NCBI GenBank assembly: GCA_910585945.1
Contig: CAJUHZ010000022.1
Span: 1 to 38,711, forward strand
DNA length: 38,711 bases
Source: an uncultured Bilophila sp.
GTDB lineage: Bacteria; Desulfobacterota; Desulfovibrionia; Desulfovibrionales; Desulfovibrionaceae
Reading direction: 5' to 3'
Under the pieces are notes generated by a model. It saw only the letters and a program-made list of their open reading frames with translations. It did not search any database and was not told the origin of the DNA. Positions 32,644-38,711 of the stretch are shown in pieces. Within the stretch, counting starts at the first letter, position 1. Each line of letters opens with the position of its first letter. The position numbers were made by a program, and so were the translations under genes.

Positions 32644-33497
32644 AACGTCACCCTGCCTCGTGTCTGAGTTCCATTCTGAAATATGCTTTTACCCGGTACG
32701 GAATGCTCTGGCTTGGGCTTGGCATTGTTGTGCTCATGTCGCTGGCTGCCCTGCTTGCTCCGTGGCTGGCTCCCTATGATCCCACGGAGTTTCACCGGCA
32801 CGCGATTCTCAAGCCGCCAAGCGCCCAATATCTGTTGGGCACCGACGCATACGGACGCGATGTATTGTCCCGTTTGCTGTATGGGGGACGAATATCTCTA
32901 TGGGTGGGGTTCGTCTCTGTCGGCATTTCCGTACTGATCGGGCTGACGCTCGGTTTGCTTGCCGGGTACTTTCGCGGATTGACGGACGAAATCATCATGC
33001 GTTGCGTGGACGTCATGCTGTGTTTCCCGTCCTTTTTCCTCATTCTGGCCGTCATTGCCTTCCTCGAAGCAAGCGTCGTCAACATTATGATCGTTATTGG
33101 CCTCACCTCCTGGATGGGGGTGGCCAGACTTGTCCGGGCGGAAACACTTTCCCTGCGTGAGAGGGATTTTGTGGCCGCCGCCAAGCTTGGCGGAGCGGGG
33201 AGTCTACGCATTCTCCTTACACATATCCTGCCGAATGCGCTCAGCCCTGTACTTGTCTCCGCCACCTTGGGCGTGGCCGGAGCCATTCTGGTGGAATCCT
33301 CGTTGAGCTTTCTCGGCTTGGGAGTACAGCCGCCAGATGCAAGCTGGGGAAACATGCTCATGGAAGGCAAAGACACACTGGAAATCGCGCCGTGGCTTTC
33401 TTTGTATCCCGGGCTTGCCATTCTCGTGACCGTGTTAGGCTACAACCTTCTTGGAGAAAGCCTGCGAGACACGCTGGACCCACGCTTGAAACATTGA
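32640..33497 (+). CDS. ABC transporter permease, DppC/OppC type
   Basis: The 285-residue protein pairs with the preceding permease. An N-terminal helix (YGMLWLGLGIVVLMSLAALLAPWLAPYDP) leads into LGTDAYGRDVLSRLLYGGRISL, a signature of this family. The EAA loop is in RILLTHILPNALSPVLVSAT, and LGLGVQPPDASWGNML and LLGESLRDTLDPRLK close it. It would form the channel of a peptide, dipeptide or metal importer. The ATPase and binding protein must be encoded elsewhere. The 155 bp before recN show no gene. Confidence 0.88.
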   Translation: MKRHPASCLSSILKYAFTRYGMLWLGLGIVVLMSLAALLAPWLAPYDPTEFHRHAILKPPSAQYLLGTDAYGRDVLSRLLYGGRISLWVGFVSVGISVLIGLTLGLLAGYFRGLTDEIIMRCVDVMLCFPSFFLILAVIAFLEASVVNIMIVIGLTSWMGVARLVRAETLSLRERDFVAAAKLGGAGSLRILLTHILPNALSPVLVSATLGVAGAILVESSLSFLGLGVQPPDASWGNMLMEGKDTLEIAPWLSLYPGLAILVTVLGYNLLGESLRDTLDPRLKH

Positions 33498-33652
33498 TTC
33501 TCTGCCGCAAGAACTGCCGGCGGAAGACTGCCCCCACCCGGCGCACTTGCGTCTCTGCCGGAATAGCCATACCTTCTGCGACATGGATTTGTCACTGGCG
33601 CGGCATCCTTCGGCTTGGCACGCGTTGAAATCAGCAACCATGAGTTGAACGT

Positions 33653-35233
33653 ATGCTTGAAGTATTGCGCATCCGGAACCTGGCGCTCATTGCGGACATG
33701 GAATTGGATTTCACTCGGGGAATGAATGTTCTTACCGGAGAAACGGGCGCGGGAAAAAGCTTTATTCTCAAGGCCATTACGTTCCTTATGGGGGAACGGA
33801 TCGGTGCCGGCATGGTGCGCCCGGGAAAAGAACGCGCTGTTGTTGAAGCCATTTTTACAGATCCGACCAATGCCCAGGCCGAGTTGATCCTGCGGCGCGA
33901 ACTTATTGCCGAAACGGGCCGAAGCCGCTTGTACGTCAACGACGAACTGCGTTCTCAGGATAGCATCAAAGAGCTGCGCCCTGCCCTGATTCTGCACACG
34001 AGCCAGCACGGACAGCAACGTCTCCTTCAACCTGGCTTCCAGGCCCGGCTTGTTGACGAACAAATGAACCGCCCGGATCTGCTGGAAGAAAAAGAGCGCC
34101 TTGTCAGGGAATTGCGCGAGACAGCGCGCAAGCACGAAGAACTTGGAGCCCGTTTCCGCAATCTTTCAGACCGGCGTGAACTTCTGGAAATACATCTCAA
34201 GGAAATTGAAAAGGTCGCTCCCGAACCGGGCGAGGAAGAACGACTTGAGCTTCTGCGCGCCGAAGTGCGAGCCGGAGAGGAAACACGACGCCACTACCAA
34301 CAGGCACTGGATATTTTGCGCGGCGACGAACAGGGGTTGCTCTCTTTGCTGGGGAATCTGGAACGTGCGCTGGAACCACTCGCGCGTGACGATGACGAGA
34401 TGGCGGCGAACCTCGAAGCCACTACAGCATTTCGTCAGAATGCGGCCGAACTGGAACGCCGCCTGCGGCGTCCGCCGCGAGAAATGTCGAATGTGGATCC
34501 TGAACAGGTGGAGTCCCGCCTGTTCGCTCTGGCACAGCTGAAACGCAAGCTCCACCGTACCCTGCCGGAAATCCTTTCCCTCAAGGGGGAAATTGAAGAA
34601 AACTTGTCATTCCTTGATGCGTGCGCGCTGGATATGCGGCAGTTGGAAAAAAAGGAAAAACATTTGCAGAATGCCCTGGCGAACTTGCTTGAACGCTTGA
34701 ATGCTGAACGGCGTAAGGCGGCCGTCTCCTTTACTTCAGGACTTGCGGTTTCACTGAAAGGGCTTGGTTTTTCAGATCAGATTCATGTCCTTGCTGAGTT
34801 CACGCCGACTCCCCTGTTTCCGGAAATCCCTACCTTGGTTGAAGATCGCATTCGCCTGCTCTGGGCACCCAACCCGGGGCAACCGCCCCAACCTCTTGAT
34901 CGTATCGCGTCCGGAGGCGAGCTTTCCCGCTTTCTGCTGGCCGTTGTCTCCATGCAGGCTCAACAGGAAGGGGCTACATTGATTTTTGACGAAGTTGACG
35001 CTGGCATTGGTGGGCGTACCTTGAACAAAGTCGCTGAACGTCTGAACGCCCTTGCTGCTCAACGCCAGATGCTTCTGATCACGCACTGGCCCCTCCTTGC
35101 CCGCCATGCAGCCCGCCATTTCCAGGTCATCAAGGAAATTCGCGGAGAAGAAACCTTTACACTGTGCAAACGTCTTGAAGGAAAAGACAAGGAAGCCGAA
35201 CTTGCCCGCATGGCTGGCATGGAACCGGCATAA
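33653..35233 (+). CDS. recN: DNA repair protein RecN
   Basis: RecN is an SMC-like ATPase that gathers double-strand break ends. The 526-residue protein is close to the usual 550. It has the N-terminal LRIRNLALIADMELDF, Walker A TGETGAGKS, QHGQQRLLQPG, a central coiled coil, the signature ASGGELSRFLLAV, Walker B LIFDEVDAGIGG and the D-loop/switch RQMLLITHWPLLARHA. ATG 33653 gives the standard start. Its stop is followed by an 8-bp perfect hairpin (CGGGAAAA/TTTTCCCG, 35302-35321) without a T-run. Confidence 0.95.
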   Translation: MLEVLRIRNLALIADMELDFTRGMNVLTGETGAGKSFILKAITFLMGERIGAGMVRPGKERAVVEAIFTDPTNAQAELILRRELIAETGRSRLYVNDELRSQDSIKELRPALILHTSQHGQQRLLQPGFQARLVDEQMNRPDLLEEKERLVRELRETARKHEELGARFRNLSDRRELLEIHLKEIEKVAPEPGEEERLELLRAEVRAGEETRRHYQQALDILRGDEQGLLSLLGNLERALEPLARDDDEMAANLEATTAFRQNAAELERRLRRPPREMSNVDPEQVESRLFALAQLKRKLHRTLPEILSLKGEIEENLSFLDACALDMRQLEKKEKHLQNALANLLERLNAERRKAAVSFTSGLAVSLKGLGFSDQIHVLAEFTPTPLFPEIPTLVEDRIRLLWAPNPGQPPQPLDRIASGGELSRFLLAVVSMQAQQEGATLIFDEVDAGIGGRTLNKVAERLNALAAQRQMLLITHWPLLARHAARHFQVIKEIRGEETFTLCKRLEGKDKEAELARMAGMEPA

Positions 35234-35367
35234 ATGGTTTGGCAAGGCCTTTCCACATGTCTATGCTGGACAGTCAGAAAGACCTTGCCTTTTCATGAAA
35301 CCGGGAAAAACGCTTTTCCCGTGAACGGGGCACGGGCGTCCCTATATGCGGACGCCTGGGCATCTAG

Positions 35368-35508
35368 GGTGTGTTCACACTACGGCTTTTGCCTTCTGCC
35401 TGCGTCAAAAAGGCTTTTTATTCCGGGAGAGTACCATAAGAGTACATTCCCTTCATGAAAAGCCTTTTTCCCTGGCGGAGAACAAATTTCTTGTAGTGTG
35501 AACACGTC
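35368..35508. mobile_element. Family-2 MITE-like element next to recN
   Basis: GGTGTGTTCACACTAC (35368-35383) and GTAGTGTGAACACGTC (35493-35508) are inverted repeats with two mismatches that become G-U pairs in RNA. Flanking CTAG is identical on both sides (35364-35367 and 35509-35512), a clean 4-bp target duplication of YTAR type. A second nested stem, AAAAAGGCTTTT with its complement, lies inside. The element is 141 bp with no coding capacity. Confidence 0.75.
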
Positions 35509-35522
35509 CTAGGCGGAAAAGA

Positions 35523-36332
35523 CTATTGGGCAGGAACCACGGCGCCCTCGTATTTGCTCTCCATAAACTTTTTTACTGTCTCACTCTTCAGGGCGTTCAC
35601 CAGAGCCTGAAGATCCGCGCGCTCTTCATCCCCCTTGCGGATTGCGAGGATATTAGCATAGGTCGTCGCGGCCACGGAATCGGCACGCTCTGCCGCCAGC
35701 GCATCCTTGACCTTCAGCCCACCCAGAATGGCGTAATTGCCGTTGATAATTGCGATATCAACATCAGGCAAGGCCCGCACCAATTGGGCCGCTTCCAATT
35801 CTTCAATTTTAAGTTTCTTTGGGTTGTCAATAACATCGCGCCGGGTAGCGGTAAGTCCGGCGCCATCGCGCAGTTTGATCAGCCCTTCCGCCTGCAGAAG
35901 CAACAACGCCCGCGCCTCATTTGTGGTATCATTGGGCACAGCAACAATAGCCCCGTTTTTCAACCCTTCGAGTGAAGAAGTTCTGCCGGCGTAAATGCCG
36001 AAAGGTTCGTAATGCACTGCAGCCATGGAAAACAACGATGTGCCCTTTTCCTTATTAAAATCGTCGAGATACGGCTTATGCTGGAAAAAATTGGCGTCAA
36101 GTTCTTTGCTTTCCAGCGCCATATTGGGCTGGACGTAATCAGAGTATTCCACAACCTGGATTTCATACCCTTGCGGTTTCAAAACTTCATTTGCTACCTG
36201 AAGGATTTCGGCATGAGGCGTGGGGGAAGCGCCAATTCGGAGTTTGGTTCCGGCCGAAGCCGATCCTGCGACAACGCCGACCATGCCCAAAGACAGAACA
36301 GCAGTCAGAACGGCGGAATAAAATTTCTTCAT
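35523..36332 (-). CDS. metQ: Methionine ABC transporter substrate-binding protein MetQ
   Basis: The 269-residue protein belongs to the NlpA/MetQ family. Its marks are KLRIGASPTPHAEILQ, YSDYVQPNMALESKELDANFFQHKPYLDDF, VPNDTTNEARALLLLQAEGLI and FMESKYEGAVVPAQ. The signal peptide ends SASAGTK without the lipobox Cys usual in MetQ lipoproteins, so a soluble periplasmic form is predicted. AGAGG precedes ATG 36332. It is the third gene of the - strand unit metN-metI-metQ, separated from metI by 235 bp, a longer gap than usual. Confidence 0.9.
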   Translation of the reverse strand: MKKFYSAVLTAVLSLGMVGVVAGSASAGTKLRIGASPTPHAEILQVANEVLKPQGYEIQVVEYSDYVQPNMALESKELDANFFQHKPYLDDFNKEKGTSLFSMAAVHYEPFGIYAGRTSSLEGLKNGAIVAVPNDTTNEARALLLLQAEGLIKLRDGAGLTATRRDVIDNPKKLKIEELEAAQLVRALPDVDIAIINGNYAILGGLKVKDALAAERADSVAATTYANILAIRKGDEERADLQALVNALKSETVKKFMESKYEGAVVPAQ

Positions 36333-36567
36333 CGTAAACACCTCTTGTCCTTGTTATAGGTTGAATCCGCTTCCAGTGCTTCTCAGAACCTGCCAGCTAC
36401 GGCTTCGCCCTGTATCGCTCCCCCCTTTTCCAGCCGATTGCCATAAGTGCCGCTCCGCAATGACCTATTTCTCCAAGAGAAAAGCCAAGGGGCATAGCTG
36501 TAGGCCCTGATGTAAAAAACGCACCGGATCACTTCTTTGATTTGGATTATGGCAAAAATATGGCGTA
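36333..36567 (-). other. Gap between metI and metQ with a repeat remnant
   Basis: No gene is recognised. The stretch CGCTCCGCAATGA (36451-36463), followed shortly by AAAAGCC, matches part of the TAGAGCATTTT element at 20101-20238 and suggests an eroded copy. The insertion may have lengthened the gap. Confidence 0.35.
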
Positions 36568-37233
36568 TTAGTGGGATATACGCCTGTCACTTTTTTTGGT
36601 AGCCCAATTGCCGACACTTTGGAATATTTGGACAATAATGATGAGCAAAATGACTGTAGCAAACATGATATCAGTTTGATATCTGTTATAGCCGTACATA
36701 ATGGCAAGTTTTCCAAGTCCACCGCCGCCTACGGCACCTGACATGGCTGAATAGCCAAGGATCGTCGTGGCGGCGATAGCACTCCCATTAAGTAATGAAG
36801 GGGTGGACTCAGGTAAAAGAACCTTGGTGATGATTTGCATAGTGGAAGCGCCCATGGATTGGGCGGCTTCAATCACGCCAGCGTCCACTTCCAACAAGGA
36901 AGACTCCACCAATCTTGCAACAAAGGGAGCAGCCGCAATGACCAGAGGCACAACTGTCGCATTATTGCCGATCGTGGTTCCAACGACAAACCGGGTAAAC
37001 GGTATGACCGCGATCATCAAAATCAGAAAGGGAAACGAGCGCGTGAGATTCACCACAACATCCAATACGCCATATACAACCGGACGCGGGCAGATCCCTC
37101 CTGGACGGCAAATCACCAGCACTGTTCCCATCACCATACCAAAGACATAGGAAAACAGAGTGGAAATCAGCGTCATGTACAAGGTGTCCAACACTCCTTC
37201 CAGCAACATCTCCATCGTCGCCTGATCAAACAT
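36568..37233 (-). CDS. metI: Methionine ABC transporter permease MetI
   Basis: The 221-residue membrane protein has five or six helices (MTLISTLFSYVFGMVMGTVL, GVLDVVVNLTRSFPFLILMI, VVPLVIAAAPFVARLVESSL, and others). The MetI EAA loop is in AAQSMGASTMQIITKVLLPEST, and GYSAMSGAVGGGGLGKLA with RYQTDIMFATVILLIIIVQI completes it. It forms the membrane channel with MetN. Its start overlaps the metN end by 8 bp and a GGAGGAG site precedes ATG 37233. Confidence 0.92.
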   Translation of the reverse strand: MFDQATMEMLLEGVLDTLYMTLISTLFSYVFGMVMGTVLVICRPGGICPRPVVYGVLDVVVNLTRSFPFLILMIAVIPFTRFVVGTTIGNNATVVPLVIAAAPFVARLVESSLLEVDAGVIEAAQSMGASTMQIITKVLLPESTPSLLNGSAIAATTILGYSAMSGAVGGGGLGKLAIMYGYNRYQTDIMFATVILLIIIVQIFQSVGNWATKKSDRRISH

Positions 37234-38233
37234 GCTTCATCTCCTCCAACAGAAGTCCCTTGGCTTTGGCATGCTCCAGAATCCGCCGGGTAATCTCTTC
37301 ATCATCAGGCAGTTGCAGCACCATTTGGCCAAATGCAGAGCCGCCGATATCTCTGGTATCGGCAAACATGATATTGACAGGACTTCCACATTCCAGAACC
37401 AAATTGCCGATCACAGGTTCAAAGGAGGACCTGCCATTAAAAATAATACGGTATAGGCGGCTGTGAAGCAGTTGCCCGGGTTGCATGGCTTCGGGAATCA
37501 CCAGGCGGCGCGCCTCATCAGTTTGCGGATGGAAAAAGACCTCTTCCACGGACCCCGTTTCCGCGATCATGCCGTGGCTGATAATGGCGACATGGTTGCA
37601 TATTTTTTCAATCACGCTCATTTCATGTGTAATGATCACAGCGGTGATCCCAAGACGCGCATTGATATCCTTGATCAAAGTCAAAATGGATTCTGTAGTC
37701 GCTGGATCAAGGGCCGATGTTGCTTCATCGCACAACAATACTTTGGGATTGCTCGCCAAAGCCCGTGCGATAGCGACACGCTGTTTTTGCCCTCCGGATA
37801 GCTGGGAAGGATACGCCTTGGCCCTGTCCCCCAACTCCACAAGTTCCAGAAGCTCTCTCGCCCTGGCGAGGGCTGCCTCTTTCTTCACACCGGATAATTC
37901 CAAAGGAAAACAAATATTTTCCTCAGCCGTACGCTGCATGAGCAGGTTGAATTGTTGAAAAATCATTCCCATCGAACGACGCGCCATCCGCAAATCGCGC
38001 TCAGCAAGACGGCACAAATTCTTTCCTTCAAACAGGACACTCCCGGCCGTAGGGCGCTCAAGCATGTTGATACATCGTACAAGTGTACTTTTTCCTGCTC
38101 CACTTTGACCGATGATGCCGAAAATGTCGCCCTGACAGATAGAAAGGTTGATACCTCTCAAGGCATACATATCCGCATTTTTGCTTTTGAATTTTTTCTC
38201 AAGATCGACAAGTTGAATGATGGGTTCCGTCAT
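37226..38233 (-). CDS. metN: Methionine ABC transporter ATPase MetN
   Basis: The 335-residue ATPase has Walker A GQSGAGKST, the Q-loop FQQFNLL, signature LSGGQKQR, Walker B VLLCDEATSALD and the switch His in ITHEMSV. The C-terminal 90 residues form the NIL regulatory domain of MetN (LLHSRLYRIIF, FEPVIGNL, FGQMVLQLPDDEE), which binds methionine. AGGAGGT before ATG 38233 decides the start over 38314. It leads the unit metN-metI-metQ. No SAM riboswitch is evident upstream. Confidence 0.94.
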   Translation of the reverse strand: MTEPIIQLVDLEKKFKSKNADMYALRGINLSICQGDIFGIIGQSGAGKSTLVRCINMLERPTAGSVLFEGKNLCRLAERDLRMARRSMGMIFQQFNLLMQRTAEENICFPLELSGVKKEAALARARELLELVELGDRAKAYPSQLSGGQKQRVAIARALASNPKVLLCDEATSALDPATTESILTLIKDINARLGITAVIITHEMSVIEKICNHVAIISHGMIAETGSVEEVFFHPQTDEARRLVIPEAMQPGQLLHSRLYRIIFNGRSSFEPVIGNLVLECGSPVNIMFADTRDIGGSAFGQMVLQLPDDEEITRRILEHAKAKGLLLEEMKHV

Positions 38234-38354
38234 GCGTACCTCCTGTCCAAGTCCTTGAGCCAGCATAGTGGAGGTGGGGGCATCGGTCAAATCCATATAT
38301 GCCCGAACGCTCAATATAACGATTCTCGCCCAAACAAAAACTCATAAAATCTAG

Positions 38355-38655
38355 CCCTTATACCCGGCAGATACGAGAGACACCCGCACGATATCCACGC
38401 CTGTCGGTCGCCAGCTTTCCCTCACCCCGGCAGGCCGGCTCCAGCCCTACATGACCTGACCGAAAGAGCTGGCCGGAACAGGGCGCGACGCCTCGCACCT
38501 GCACGTTTTCACCGGTTGCGGCGGGGTGCTGTACCCTCCTCGCGCTCTGCACTCCGGTGCGGTCCTCCGGGAACGTTTCATGGATCTCGCGCCCACGGCC
38601 GACGCTCTCTGGCTGTGGTGCATGGCGACGGTGCGGGGAACGCGCGTGCGCATTG
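38355..38655 (+). pseudogene. Glycosyltransferase fragment with internal stop
   Basis: In one frame the + strand reads TPAGRLQPYMT, a TGA stop at 38457, then PKELAGTGRDASHLHVFTGC, GGVLYPPRALHS, FMDLAPTADALWLWCMA and RGTRVRIV. This matches the C-terminal half of a glycosyltransferase family with the signature TGxGGVLYPP and LxPTADDxWxW. In relatives a Trp often stands where the TGA is (PYxxW), so TGG-to-TGA is likely. The upstream side has a stop at 38352 and no start. The frame ends where an IS-like sequence begins. Confidence 0.6.
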
Positions 38656-38711
38656 TTGACCCCACCCCCCAAAACAGGTCCATTGAAAAGTTAGTGTTCC
38701 TGGCATAGGAG
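38656..38711 (+). mobile_element. Probable left end of an IS3-type element
   Basis: The tract TTGACCCCACCCCCCAAAAC followed by AGGTCCATTGAAAAGTTAGT and a TAGGAG ribosome-site-like motif at the window edge resembles the leader of an IS3-family orfA. The glycosyltransferase homology stops right at its start. No transposase is visible because the window ends, so the family is tentative. Confidence 0.4.

Noticed and set aside
38234..38354. A SAM riboswitch before metN
   Set aside because: The expected conserved core and pairing pattern of S-box leaders is not visible in the 120 bp upstream.
38457..38459. The TGA in the glycosyltransferase as a recoded selenocysteine
   Set aside because: Relatives have Trp rather than Cys at this place, there is no obvious downstream selenocysteine stem-loop, and the fragment is broken at both ends.

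Overview
The window looks like a chromosomal segment from a Desulfovibrio-like bacterium (Desulfovibrionaceae). This is an inference from gene content, not from a marker gene. The clues are hydrogenase maturation genes hypA and hypB, a compact FeoA/Cys-rich iron-transport locus without feoB, a CheX protein, an NtrY-type kinase beside DUF4390, an RdgC-like protein in two separate genes, and coding DNA that is clearly GC-rich. Most of it is ordinary housekeeping DNA with accessory remnants and small inverted-repeat elements between the genes.

Layout. Positions 1-2600 hold a tRNA-Ser(CGA), a FeoB-associated Cys-rich membrane protein, FeoA, two unknown proteins and a decayed azlCD locus. Positions 2700-9550 hold cheX and then a three-gene + strand block: a TPR protein, an Mre11/SbcD-like nuclease and a very large SMC/YhaN-like ATPase. 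Positions 9770-16625 hold a + strand run of an EamA transporter, uvrB, ligA, dapB and nadE. Positions 16800-17850 hold hypA-hypB on the - strand, followed by a + strand TPR gene and an AMIN-like envelope protein. Positions 20318-27410 form a - strand unit dnaE, queD, DUF4390, ntrY. Positions 27541-33497 hold an HD hydrolase, a truncated methyltransferase, a DUF3179 protein, the two RdgC-like genes and two orphan Dpp-type permeases. recN and a metNIQ methionine importer follow. The right end carries a glycosyltransferase pseudogene cut by what looks like the end of an IS3-type element.

The most striking feature is a set of short MITE-like inverted-repeat elements of about 125-170 bp. At least two terminal-repeat families begin with GG and are flanked by YTAR tetranucleotides, the target known for IS5-group elements. 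Two of them sit exactly at amber stop codons: the TAG of the upstream gene is part of the YTAR target, so insertion left the protein unchanged. Remnants of the same families recur near the tRNA gene, before the EamA gene, after the AMIN gene and beside recN.

Gene decay is visible in several places. azlC has lost almost everything but its start. azlD carries one extra base in a homopolymer. A methyltransferase lacks its SAM-binding half. A glycosyltransferase has an internal stop. No CRISPR array or prophage was seen. The best candidate for a less-described functional system is the TPR/Mre11-like/giant-ATPase block with its hairpin-rich leader.
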